From Zanthoxylum bungeanum (taxonomy: Eukaryota > Streptophyta > Magnoliopsida > Sapindales > Rutaceae), in contig SKCR01051198.1 in the NCBI GenBank assembly GCA_019454045.1, forward strand, positions 1 to 64,000: a stretch of 64,000 nucleotides of DNA. The letters run 5' to 3'. A program made the translations under genes and the position numbers. This document shows, in pieces, positions 11,246 to 22,336 of the stretch. Every line of letters begins with the position of its first letter. The first letter of the stretch is position 1. The notes under the pieces were generated by a model. That model worked only from the letters and a program-made list of their open reading frames with translations, was not told where the DNA came from and did not search any database.

Positions 11246-11704
11246 TCATAAGATACACATACCATAACGCGATGCATCATCCGTAAAGTTTACGAAGTAT
11301 TCGTATCCACCTCTAGCTTGGCTAGACATGGGCCCACATACGTCACTATGAACGAGGGCTAATAGTTCGGTGGTGCGTTCACCCTTACCGCTAAAAGGTG
11401 ATTTAGGCATTTTGCCTAATAAGCAAGATTCGCAGACGTCATATGAATTTGGATCAAATCCGTCCAAGTACCCACTCTTCGAAAGTGTGGATATGCGAGT
11501 CTTGTTTATGTGTCCCAGACGACAGTGCCACATATATGTTTCATCTTTTTTACTCGTTTTGAGCCTTTTGTTTGTTATATTATATGTTTGAGATTGATTT
11601 ATATTCAAAATATAAAGACCATTATTTGCAACATCAGTGCAAATTTCTACATCATTTTTATACACAAAACACCTAGTGTACCTGAATACAAAAGTATACC
11701 CCAC
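11246..11704 (-). pseudogene. copia GAG-pre-integrase / integrase N-part, element A
   Basis: Contains the integrase zinc-finger region: His pair in MWHCRLGHINK and Cys pair in CESCLLGKM, the HHCC arrangement of the copia pre-integrase domain. It then enters the integrase core with HSDVCGPMSS (first catalytic Asp) and YFVNFTDDASRYG. This stretch is in a different frame from the rest of the polyprotein, so frameshifts lie near 11690 and 11245. Confidence 0.85.
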
Positions 11705-12026
11705 ATTGGGTTAACATGGATACATAAATAATATTGCTAGTCAAACTAGGTACATAATAGCAGTTTGTAAGTTCTAGTACATGCCCCGAGGGAAATTCCA
11801 AAACAAAAGTGCCAACGGCCAAAACGGCGACTGGTGTCCCATTTCCGACGCGTAGATCAATCTCCCATGAGGTCAGTCTCATTCTAAACCGCAGATCCTG
11901 CACATCAGTACATATGTGAATACCACAACCAGAATGAAAAATCCAATTTTTAAAACTAGAATTAGTCATGTTTATTTCAATAACAAACATACCTGAAGCC
12001 GGTGCCGATATATCCAATATATCCAA
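11673..12026 (-). pseudogene. copia aspartic protease region, element A (catalytic Asp lost)
   Basis: The retropepsin-like domain that would cut the polyprotein. The active-site segment reads WIFHSGCGIHIC, so the D of the D-S/T-G triad is His. Downstream LRVGNGTPVAVLAVGTF and the NCYYVPSLTSNII block match copia proteases. It follows the leader with no gag or CCHC zinc knuckle in between, and the first residues (MDILDIS) read out of leader sequence. Confidence 0.8.
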
Positions 12027-13802
12027 TATATTTTCCTAACCTTTTTCCTCTGAATCAACTAAGCCTTGGCTTTGGCACAACAAGCTTAATGATTCCAGTT
12101 AAGCGGGACCCATTGACATGGAAAGCTTCGTAATCAATGTCGATGGACAAGAAGTGATCTTGACTTTGGCCAACAAATCACGACTTGGACAAGACACTGA
12201 TATGGAACAAAACTCTCATGATTCAAACACATCCGCAATTGACAAAGGTCTTGACTTTGGCCAACAAACCAATGCCAACTTTGGATCTTGAGTAAGAATC
12301 ACTCAACGGAAGGAAAAACGCTTAATATGGTTTTGAGGGTTTTTCGCGTAAATTGGCAACCAATTTATTATCTTTGATTAGGTCTCATCATACACCCTTA
12401 AGCATGCATTCTAAAAGCATAATAAGGCGCGATAAATAAATTAATAATGATATGCGGATGGATATGTCACAAATTGTTCCTAGAACAAATCACTGAATTT
12501 CCTCTCCCCGGCTAGAACTATTCTAACTTCTACCCAATTACATAATACAATAAAGAAACCTCATTTACATTGAGGGGTATTGGTGAGAAGATAAAAGGCT
12601 GGACACGCAGGTCCAATTTAATAAATTCTAAATTTATTACAATTTCCAAAATTGCCCTCGCCCTTCTAATATCCATCCGATATACATTATTCATACAATA
12701 CATTCATGTATTCATACAAAGCATGTTATTCAATCAATCTAATCCAATTAATTAATCTTTGATTAATGATCATCCAATGTTCAAACAACGATTTGATTTG
12801 CGCGAGTCTAACTTGTTTAAGAATAAATACTTAAAGTACGTATTCTTGAATTATATCGAACTACAACTTTAAATCCAATTTATTTGTATTCAATACTAAT
12901 TCCAATTTAATTCCAAATTAAATATTTACACTTATTTATTTGCCTTAAAGAGTTGGATTCCAAATCCAATCTTAATGGGTCTCAAAGGCCCAATAACATC
13001 CAATGTCATTTTAATTAAAGTCCAATGGGCTTTTAATTGATTCTTAAGGCATGGGCTTTGGCCATAATGGATTAAACCCAAAATTCCAAGGCCCAATAGG
13101 AATCACCCTATTGCCAACAAATCAATTTAGGCCCATTAGGCCCAATTATATTCTTTAAAGGGCCAAGTGATGTATTTGGACTTTATGGAATTGGTTTTGG
13201 GCCCAATTGGATCCAATCCAAAAGTCCAAAACCAAACTTGGTCAAACCAAGCCCATTAAGCCCAAATACACACTTTTAGCCCAATTCATAATTTAAAGGC
13301 TTATTAACATAATTATAATATTCCAAATATCACAATTATTTTAATTAAAGTTTATTAGCCATGATTAATTAATTAACCTTAATATTTTCAAAACATCAAT
13401 TAACTAATTAATCATGCTTATGTTAATCAATTTATGCTCAACACAAATTGAAGCAAAACATATCATTTTCATGCTCAACATGCTCTTTGAATTTAACATA
13501 AACATTATTGACTTTGATTCTAATCTAATCAAACCAACAATCAACATTTATATCATGCTTTAAACACATCCAATGTTTTAAAAAACAAAAAAATCACATT
13601 GCAGTGGACGGCAGTACATTCAGCCACACTAAGGAAAATTTAAAATTTTGATCCAATCAATATTTCTCAAATCTAATCATGCATAACTCTAAGTTAACAT
13701 AATCTAAGCATGCTCAAATCATCAATTTGAAGAAATCATGTTCAAAACACAAAAGCCCCAAATTTTAGTCTCATGAACCCTAAAATTTTCATGCTTAAAA
13801 TT
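12027..13802 (-). mobile_element. Leader of element A
   Basis: Untranslated region between the primer site and the protease, matching the leaders of B1 (from 47334) and B2 (56804 on). It is AT-rich, with many TGGGC/GGCCC blocks (about 12960-13300) and copies of TTGGCCAAAGTC near its end (12160-12270). There is no gag. Compared with B1 and B2, about 1 kb or more is missing at the ~12020 junction, including the zinc-knuckle segment. Confidence 0.7.
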
Positions 13803-13815
13803 GGCTCTGATACCA
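13803..13815 (-). other. Primer-binding site (initiator Met tRNA), element A
   Basis: Minus strand reads TGGTATCAGAGCC one base after the LTR end (AACACTAACA). This is complementary to the 3' end of plant initiator Met tRNA, the usual copia primer. Confidence 0.9.
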
Positions 13816-13816
13816 T

Positions 13817-15749
13817 TGTTAGTGTTCCTAGAACATGCCAAGGATCTAATAAGCAATAAAAGGTGTTCATAAATTCATTATAAGTTACGAAATTACTTAC
13901 ATTGAATGGATTTGAGCTTTTAAAATTTTGAATGAAGATCTCCAATATCCAACCTTTGTGTTGATTCCAAGCTTAGAGTTGTTTCCATATCACCTTTGTT
14001 GATTCCTTGAAGTGCTAGCTAACTTGACTTTGCAACAAAATCAAAGAGAGAAGAACTAGGAAGCTCACGCCCAAAGCTAGATGAACTAGGGTTTTTGTTT
14101 TGAGATGTGTTAACAAATGAGAGAGAGAAATGGCTTTTGGTAAAAACCAATTTACCATTTTCACCTAAACAAGGTGGTTAGGTAAATGGTTTCACCAAAA
14201 CCATTCCAAGGTGGTTGGAAAGTAGATGGTTTGGCATAAATGCCAACCACTCTCCCAACTACCACATTTAAAGTGGGCCCCACATTTGAATTCAAAATTC
14301 AAATGGATTCTACGAATGTTTGCCGCGGCTCGAATTCGTTTAATCCGATTAAATGAATTCTCGTTGCTAAATAATTAAATCTAATTTAATTAAATAATGA
14401 CGTCTCGTAAATTTATTACGAATGCCGTTTACGACTTAATTCTAAATTAGTCAGTTCGTTCATATTAAAGTCCGACTTTAATTTCGTAATCAAATCCAAT
14501 TCATATTAATATATCCGATATATTAATTTTAGCCCATGTCAATAAATTAAATAGAAAATCAAATTTAAATATTAAATTTATTTTACCGATTAATTCCAAA
14601 TTAATCATGCTCTCTCTCTTTCGAACACATTTAATCCCAGATTAAATAATCCTTCAATTAATCCCAGATTAATTTTCCCTCTCTTAATTAATCCCATATT
14701 AATTCTAATCGAGTCAACTGTCATCGGTGAATCTTTGGGAAGTGACCTAAGAGACCTCTGGATATGTTGGCAGTAAATCTGGTTATCGGACTATCCGATA
14801 AAGTGAGTACCTCGTACCACGTGCTTATCGATTTACAAGACATTGTTAGCTTCTAGCAAAGCACCGTACCTACCCAATTCTCCAGAAATATTCTTACTGG
14901 AATATACAATCTATGTCAGACGTAGTATACGTAGTATTGCGTATAGCGATTCAGTATCAGATGTCACGTGTAAGGCCTGGGGCTGGAATAGTGTTTGCCC
15001 CGTACGAAGCACATATCAGATATCAATCAACTAGTCTCTTTAATATCGGATAATCATGACCTAGTCATATTATCCCGATGGTTGTAACCCTTTAGAGAAC
15101 CAGTTCTGTATCCCTGCGTGACCATCATCTCCATATGACTGAAGTGATATTTCCGTCTTGACATCACACCCAATACACTACAATTCTCAATAAACCCAGA
15201 AAAGGCGTACACAGAACCTGTTAAAGTCTCAGACGACCAAAACTAAAGCATATCGATTGTCGCAAGTACTAGCAGTGCAAGTCTCATGTTAAGACCAAAT
15301 ACACCTACCCTGAATCGGATTCCCATAGACACATAGTCATACTACCAATGGGATTCCGAGGGGTCTGTCTAGAGCGAAGCTGTTTCCGTACCATCGGTAA
15401 ACACAACCTCATATCACACTTGCATAAGTATCCAATACTTAAATATATGAGAACTATGCTGTTACGCTTCCATAACACGCATAAGTGCGATACTAGTCTA
15501 TTCCGTATTATCGATGTCCAGTCTCGATAATACTACGACTAGGGATATTTAATTATTAAACCTTTATGGATTGATACTGTCTCATATCATCTCAATCCGG
15601 AACTAATCATAAGGACTTCTACCATTTCTATATCAAAGTAAATAAATTACGAAATGGTAAAAGGCAATTTCATTACTACATAGTTAATTTTGTACAAAAA
15701 CACAATGTCTTTTACAAACAGTGACGCTATTGGTCATAATTGTCTAATA
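13817..15749 (-). repeat. 5' LTR of element A
   Basis: About 1933 bp. The minus-strand end is CACTAACA. The start, expected as TGTTAGACA, reads TATTAGACA at 15749. It matches the B2 LTR (52749) over both halves: the GACCcATAGCGTCAC opening and the AACCACCTTG..GGTTTTGGT end. It carries the palindrome array at 14283-14712. Confidence 0.85.
14283..14712. repeat. Array of short palindromes with 3-nt spacers (LTR of A)
   Basis: Perfect arm pairs, each around a 3-nt spacer: CATTTGAATT/AATTCAAATG (14283-14305), AATTAAAT/ATTTAATT (14373-14391), ATTAAAGT/ACTTTAAT (14464-14482), ATTAATATAT/ATATATTAAT (14505-14527), AAATTTAA/TTAAATTT (14561-14579), GATTAATT/AATTAATC (14589-14607), ATTTAATC/GATTAAAT (14629-14647). 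More with at most one mismatch follow to about 14712. Confidence 0.85.
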
Positions 15750-17456
15750 AATCATTACTCTCAAACGTTCCTAGTCAAAGTTTTATGAATAATCTGGGTG
15801 TTCACAAAGCGGAGAGACTAGCGTGATGATATGATCCGCCCTTAAGTGGGGTAGCCGTTCTCATAGGCTACTAGCGGAGATCCATCCGCTTGATGTATCA
15901 CATGGATGCATGAGTTGCTCGTGTCAATCGAACTGATCTTCGAAAGTTTTCACATGGAATTTTTATCCCATGTGTCTGTGAGAACTTTCATGTATCGATT
16001 GTATGACTAGTCCTTAGACTTGAGGTCTTTACAATCTTATGTGTGGATCAAATAACTTTGACATTCTCCTTCACCGGTTCAAAAGATCTGATCATAAGGA
16101 TATGATTGGGTGATTTGTTGAAACACATGAAGTTTGTAAAGATACAACAGAGAATCGCCACTGTCTCGGATAATATTTTCATATAAGAGTAGTATTCCAG
16201 TTCGCGGGTTGATATGTGTGATCAGTGCTTGAGACTGTGGCCACAGCGGAAGAATCATGTGAGATTCTTGGGTTAGCACGATTCATGACACTATCAACAT
16301 CATACCTTTGACCATATGGGTAGACATTTTCCCTACCCTAGGTCAAAAGGTGGGGATACAGTGAGGCGAAGGACCGTATCATATGTAAATCACATACAAA
16401 ATGGGTATATATCTATCCTTCTCATTTGGGGGCATTGGCATGTTGTTAGATGTCAACCTTGGTCATTGAAATCGGATGACCATCTGATCGGAGGATAATT
16501 TATGTTCGATTAAATTATCACGATTCATTTCATGTCCAACTTGAGGCAAACCCAAAAGGTCACACAAAATAAAGTGGAAATCAATGGTTAACGGTGCACA
16601 GTACAAATATAACAGCATATATGATTGCTGTAGGAATTGTTCATAAATGGTTCAATATGTTTAATGATTGAACAGATCATTTATGAGGTTCCATAGTGGC
16701 TTAAGGATTGGTGAATGATGATAGGGGCACTTTGGGAATTGGAATAAATAAATAAATAAATAAAAAAGGGCACATATGGCGCTTCATTTTATTTATTTGT
16801 TATTTGTTTTGAATTCCAATTCGGCCCAAACTCTTATTAGGGTTTTATAATCTCATTAAACCACTAAATTAAGATCCAATGGCTGAGATTAAATTAGCAT
16901 TTATCCCACATCAGATTCTTAATTAATTTTGTTGTCTTTGGAGCACCTATATAAACCCAAAGAATTCTTTACAATTTTTTCACACCAAAACCTTTCATAT
17001 CTTGGGTTTATATAAGTGAGCACCTCTAAAGTTTAAAGAGTAAGCCACTGATTTTGAGGATCCTTAAGTCTAATTGACTAGAGGAATCTCAAGTTAAAAA
17101 CTTTGAGGTATTTTCCTAGGCTAGCACCAAGGGCAAAATACCCGTGCACTCAAGGCGTAGTCTTGCTGTTGAGTTTTGGCTTTGGTGTGTGCACCTTTGG
17201 AGGCCACACATTTGGGTGGCTCTTTGGAATGTAGAAGAGCTTGCTGAGTTCGAGAAAAGCTTGTATATTGGAGGGAGGACTGAAGGAGTTTTTGGTTCAA
17301 GTAAGTCATTTTTTTTTTTTTTTTTATTTTAATTAGAGTTCTTATGATAGTTAGCATGTTTAGGTTTATGTTCTTTGCATGTTTTATGAGTTTTCTTTAT
17401 GCTTAGAATATATAGTAACATGCCTAGGCTGGTAGAATAATCAAAGCAAATGGGTC
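15750..17456 (+). repeat. 5' LTR of element C, left part (interrupted)
   Basis: Plus-strand LTR of element C. Its first ~163 bases (seen in the 3' LTR at 24828-24990) are missing because element A is inserted at its left. A TATA box (TATATAAA) is at 16948-16955, followed by GTAAGT and a T-run near 17300. The LTR is interrupted at 17457 by a solo LTR and resumes at 19422. A (AAAT)n tract lies near 16742-16766. There is no credible gene in it. Confidence 0.85.
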
Positions 17457-19416
17457 TGTTAGACAGTAATGACCCATAGCGTCACTATTTTGTAAATGAT
17501 ATTGTATTATTGTACAAAATTAACTATGTAGTAATGAAATTGCCTTTTACCGTTTTGTAATTTATTTACTTTGATATATAAATGGTAAAAGTCCCTATGA
17601 TTAGTTCCGGATTGTGATGATATGAGACAGTATCAATCCATAAAGGTTTAATCATTAAATATCCCTAGTCGTAGTATTATCGAGATTGGACATCGATAAT
17701 GCGGAATAGACTAGTACTGCACTTGTGCATGTTGTGAGGGCACAACGGCATAGTTCTCATATATTTAAGTATTGGATACTTATGCAAGTGCGGTAGGAGG
17801 TTGTGTTTTACCGATGGTACGGAAAACAGCTTCGCTCTGGATAGACCCCGCGGAGTCCCATTGGTAGTATGTCTGCGTGTCTATGGGAGTCCGCTTCAGG
17901 GTAGGTGCATATGATCTTAACCTGAGATTTGCATCGCTAGTACTTACGACAATCGGTAAAATTTAGGTTTGGTGGTCCAGGGCTTTAACGAGTTCTGTGT
18001 ATACCTCTTCTGGGTTTATCGAGAATCGTAGTGTACTGGGTGTGATGTCAAGATGGAAGTATCACTTCAGACATATGGAGATGATGATCGCGAGGGATAC
18101 AGAACTAGTACTCTATAATGGTTGCAACCATCGGGATAATATGACTAGGTCAGGATTATCCGATTCAAAGAGACTGGTTGCTTGATGTCCGATATGTGTA
18201 TCGTACGGGGCAGACACATATCCAGCCCCAGGCCTTACATGTGATCATCCGATACTGGTTCGATATACACTATACTACGGTATACTACGCCTGTTATAGA
18301 TCTAATATTCCAGTAAGAATATTTCTAGAGAATTGGGTAGGCATGGCGTTTTGCTAGAAGCTAACCTTGTCTTGTAAATCGGTAAAAACGTAGTACTTGG
18401 TACGTACGTGTTCGAATAGTTCGACAACCGGATTTACTGCCAACATATCTAGAGGTCTCTTGGGTCGCTTCCCGAAGATTCACCGATGACGTATGATTCA
18501 AACTCGATTAATCTTGGATTAATTACGGAGAGACATTATCTTGGATAAAACACTATAAAAGAGAGAGAACGATTAATTTAGAATTAATCGTAAAATTATT
18601 ATATTCGATATAATAATCGGAATTCGATTTCGACGCGAAATTAAAATTAGATTTTAATTCGGGCAAACGAGTTAATTTAGAATTAATTCGTTAGCGACGT
18701 AAATAATAATTTCGCTAGGCGCAATTATTTATTTAAATTCGATTTAATTAACGTCGCGACGTAAGCTCGGTATTTCGGAAATATCGAACCCGAACGCGTG
18801 AGTGCACGTGGGCCCACTTTCATTTGGAAACGTGTGGGGCCCACATGACACTTGTCATTATTTGCATTATTTAATCAAGATGTATTGCATGAAGATAGTG
18901 TACAAAGCACTCAAGGGTATTGCATGGAAATTGAGTGTTAGACACTCTAAGTCTTTGCATGGATTGTGTCATAAGTATATTATTATTTAATATAATTATG
19001 ACATAAATATAAATTGATTTTTGAGACAAAAATCAAACTCTCCTCTCCCTCTCTAATTACCGAAACAGTGAGCTCTCAAAGCTCTCTCCATTTCTTCATT
19101 TGTTTTGTGGCAAGACAAGAAGAAAGTGTGCTTGTTTGGAACTCTAACACACAACTTTGGCTAGCAACATCAAGGGATCATACAAGGTGTTATGGGAAAC
19201 TCATCTTAGAGCTTGGAAGGATCAATTAAAGCTTGGAGCTTCTCTTTACTGCTTGGCCGAATCTTCCACTGCACAAAGGAGCAACATTTGTTTCATCCAT
19301 TGCATCCACATTCCGTTTTTGTGAGTATTGTTTCCGCCATTACTTCAATATAGTTCATTCTTATATATATTTTGCTTGTTTTTGATCTTGGGGACATGGT
19401 TATTAGATTCCCAACA
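17457..19416 (+). mobile_element. Solo copia LTR (family S) with GGGTC TSD
   Basis: 1960-bp LTR from TGTTAGACAG to TCCCAACA. It is flanked by the 5-bp repeat GGGTC at 17452-17456 and 19417-19421. The host LTR text is continuous across it: TCAAAGCAAATGGGTC joins CTTGGGCAAAGG, as in the uninterrupted copy at 25495. No internal element sequence is present, so this is a solo LTR from LTR-LTR recombination. It shares its opening with the LTRs of A, B1 and B2. Confidence 0.93.
18480..18690. repeat. Array of short palindromes with 3-nt spacers (solo LTR)
   Basis: Perfect arms: CGATTAATT/AATTAATCG (18570-18590), ATTATTATAT/ATATAATAAT (18595-18617), AATTAAAAT/ATTTTAATT (18639-18659) and TTAATT/AATTAA (18672-18686). 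Spacers are TAG, TCG, TAG and TAG. Position and style match the arrays in A, B1 and B2 although the bases differ. Confidence 0.82.
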
Positions 19417-19421
19417 GGGTC

Positions 19422-19490
19422 TTGGGCAAAGGGATAACAACATCATAATTTCTTAATTTTCCGCTGTGCACTCGCGGCCGCTTCCCAACA
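19422..19490 (+). repeat. 5' LTR of element C, right end
   Basis: Last part of the C LTR after the solo insertion, ending CGCGGCCGCTTCCCAACA at 19490. The same ending occurs at 25557 (3' LTR) and at 29096 (fragment, with one change). Confidence 0.88.
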
Positions 19491-19503
19491 GTGATATCAG
19501 AGC
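19491..19503 (+). other. Primer-binding site, element C (degenerate)
   Basis: GTGATATCAGAGC directly after the LTR. It fits the Met-tRNA site TGGTATCAGAGC with changes in the first bases, as expected after decay. Confidence 0.75.
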
Positions 19504-20884
19504 GCCGTTTTTGTTTTCATTAGTTCTCTCTCATTTGATCTCGAAATTGGGTGTGTAAAAGCTTGTTGGAAAGCTAACACCCTGAGCTTAATTTTAGGGA
19601 CAAATTTTGCATGATTTGGTTAATATTTGAATTGTGAAATTTCATTTAAAGTTCACGCATCTGTAAAAAAAGTGAATAGTAATATGAATAGAAAATTTAT
19701 TTGAATAAAATAAAATGCAATATCATAATTAAATATTAATCAAAGTTATTTAATGCCTAAAATAATTCCAACATATTAAAACTCATATGCTTGATGATTC
19801 TATGTATGATTAGAATTGGCATGATTATTTTAGGGTGCAAGCATCTATAGACTTTCTAAGGAAATAGAGAGTGTATTGCTTATCCCTTAGCTAATTAATT
19901 ATTCCATGATGAACTTAGAGATTTATTACCTTTAAGGCTAATAAATATAAATCACTTGTTTATAATAAAAGACATTATAAAATATACAAGTGGGGTGGGA
20001 CCAAGGCGTTAATAAAACTTTCCAAACTAAAGTTAATTTAACCAAAGGTATTACTAGAGTTAGATAATGATTTGGTGTCTTCCTTCACTCACTACCTTTT
20101 TATAGCCAAAAGGAAAAGATGTGAAGACATCTAGATAATCATTTACTCAAAGCTTACCTTAAAGCATATTTAAAGTGTTGGACTAATTTGGAGGATCTAT
20201 TGTTTATTCATGTCACCAAGGCAATAAGACCCTAAGAGGTAAGGGTATTTAAGAAAGTTCGCTCCACCTTCCCTCTAGGGAATTTTCAATGGAGGAATCC
20301 ATTTGACAGTTATTCACTTAAACTTGCTAAAATCCTCAATAATAATTTAAGTCTAAAATTTGCCTCCCATTGTAAAGTATAGACCCAAAGGGCCTAAAAC
20401 GTATTGGCAGGACTAGACTTTACCAGACTGACCAATACCAATTTTTCCCTAAATCGTACTATTGACAATGGTTTGACTTTTCTGAGTCATAAGATGCAGC
20501 GACTCTTAGGCGTGGTCTTATAACTTAGTGGCAAAGATTGGGTGTCCACAAGGACTAGCATAAGCTATGGCATGTTTGATTGCCCAACCCAATGATCAAG
20601 GAATTGTGATTTATATCATAAATTGGTTGGGAACCTACCTAATTATCATATTTTATAACGACCGGCCCTAGTCAGAATTATGAAATGATGATAATGGGAT
20701 CCTTACCCACAAGATATCCATCATATTGGGGTTGATGCGATTTGCTTAAAATTTTAAAACAATTGAGTGGGAGCAACTTCATAATATTAAAAGCCCATGT
20801 TATTATGAAACATTAATGAAAACATATTCCTAATTTTAACATTCTCTCTTAGCAGGTGGGTTAAAATATTTCACAAACATTCAA
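19504..20884 (+). mobile_element. Leader of element C
   Basis: 1.38 kb of AT-rich, non-coding sequence between the primer site and the gag start. I see no repeats or motifs shared with the A/B leaders and no open frame of interest. Confidence 0.7.
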
Positions 20885-21625
20885 ATGGCAAACATAGTAT
20901 CACTTCGTTCCATCATTGATGAGCATAAGCTCAAATGGGACAGCTACAATGACTGGTTTAGAAACCTTAAAATTGTCTTACCACAAAAAAAGATTTTCTA
21001 TGTTCTTGAAAGACCATTTCCCCCTGAACCCGCAGAAGATGCTGACCAAAATACATTTGATGCTTGGAAGAAACACATCGATGATGATGAGCAAGTAGTT
21101 TTCATAATGCTTGGCTCTATGTCGGACGAACTTCAAAAATCTCATGAAGATATGGATGCTCAAACCATCATCTTTCACTTGAAGGAGTTGTATGCAACTT
21201 TCGTTCATACCGTGAGATTCCAAATGTCATGTGCCTTATTTCAAATAAGGTATAATGAAAGATCTGTTAGTGGACATGTGCTTAAGATGATTGGCCACAT
21301 TGAAAAATTAGCCAACCTCGGGTTCATCATGGATCATGAGATAGGTCACAATCTAATTCTTCAGTCCTTACTAAAAGACTTCTCTAACTTTATTATGCAG
21401 TTTCATCTTTCTAATAAAGAAGCTACTTTAGCAGAATTGCACAATCTGATAAAGCAAGCAGAAAAAGACTTGAAACCGGAGCTTAAAACCTCCGTCATAC
21501 TTACGGGTACGGACCTGAAGCCACGAGGCCCAAAGAAAAATAAGGGCAAGGCCAAGGCTCCAGATCACCTAAAGCCCAATGGTAAGGTAGAGAAGAAAAA
21601 GGGAAATGGGAAATGTTTCTTTTGA
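20885..21625 (+). pseudogene. copia gag, element C
   Basis: Capsid-type protein that would package the element RNA. The ORF starts MANIVSLRSIIDEHKLKWDSYNDW, with the plant copia Gag (UBN2/retrotrans-gag) signature of a W-x-x-W-like start, LKIVL and a helical middle. Residues ~60-190 contain LHNLIKQAEKDL near the end of the capsid part. A Lys/Gly-rich basic tail (residues ~205-243) leads into the CCHC zinc knuckle. The knuckle starts Cys-Phe-Phe, and its second Cys codon is TGA, which ends the frame at 21625. The remaining His and last Cys are readable after the stop. The start is the first Met after the leader and fits family starts beginning MAN. Confidence 0.9.
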
Positions 21626-21661
21626 GTAAAGAATTGTCATTCGAAGAAAGACTGCAGATCC

Positions 21662-22018
21662 TTGAAAGCCAAGGAATCTAGGGAAGCCCAAGAGGCCAAG
21701 AAGCTCAATATTTCATATATGTTGTATATGATTGAACTATTTTCTCAAAACTCTGAACCTTCTACTTGGGTGCTTGACACCGGTTGTGGGACTCACTTAT
21801 GTAACAATGTGCAGGGTCTGAGAAATAGTAGAAGACTCCGTCATGGGGAGGTTGACTTACGCATGGGTAATGGAGCAAAACTGGTTGCATTGTGCGTGGG
21901 GACTTATTCATTAGTTTTGCCGAATGGTTTAGTTTTAGACTTAGAAGATTGTGTTTATGTATATTCTCTAGTAAAGAACATCATTTCAATTTCTTCTTTA
22001 TGTAATAAAGGCTTTTAA
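21662..22018 (+). pseudogene. copia aspartic protease, element C
   Basis: Processing protease of the polyprotein, in the same frame as gag. The active-site triad is intact: STWVLDTGCGTHLC. It is followed by LRMGNGAKLVALCVGTYSL and the DCVYVYSLVKNIISIS block. A TAA closes the frame at 22016-22018 and more stops follow. Because the triad is present, this is the only protease in the window that keeps its catalytic Asp and Gly. Confidence 0.88.
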
Positions 22019-22081
22019 TGCCTAATAAGTTGTAATGAATGTTCTATTTACTTCAATGAAATAAAATATGGAGATGGTATT

Positions 22082-22336
22082 TTGAATAATGGTATCTATG
22101 TCTTACAAACTAACAAAAGATGTTCAACCTCTAATATATACAACGTTAACTCGAATAATCTTAATGAATCACTTCTATGGCACAGTCGCTTAGGTCATAT
22201 CAATGAAACAAGATTAACTAAACTACATAAGGATGGGTATTTCAGACCTTTCAAATATGAACCTTATGGAACTTGTGAGTCTTGTTTACTTGGTAAAATG
22301 ACAAATTACCCTTCAAAGGTAAATGACAGCGTGTAG
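22082..22336 (+). pseudogene. copia GAG-pre-integrase zinc region, element C
   Basis: Contains LLWHSRLGHINETRL (His pair) and CESCLLGKM (Cys pair), the HHCC zinc-binding unit that precedes the integrase core. It stays in the gag/protease frame. It ends at a TAG that replaces a residue just before the first integrase Asp motif. Confidence 0.87.

Larger units (their letters stand above)
9203..15749 (-). mobile_element. Ty1/copia element A (5' LTR to RNase H, truncated)
   Basis: Order on the minus strand: 5' LTR (15749-13817), Met-tRNA primer site, a ~1.75-kb leader, protease, integrase, reverse transcriptase and RNase H, cut at 9203 by the gypsy-like concatemer. The order PR-IN-RT-RH defines Ty1/copia. 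No gag is present, because the leader joins the protease region directly near 12020. The 3' LTR is outside the window or lost. It sits inside the 5' LTR of element C, and AATCA (15750-15754) is the right-hand target duplication candidate. B1 and B2 are relatives on the opposite strand. Confidence 0.88.

Noticed and set aside
13803..13815. TGGTATCAGAGCC-type sites considered as tRNA gene fragments
   Set aside because: Only the 3' complement is present, one base from an LTR end, so they are primer-binding sites. No cloverleaf is nearby.
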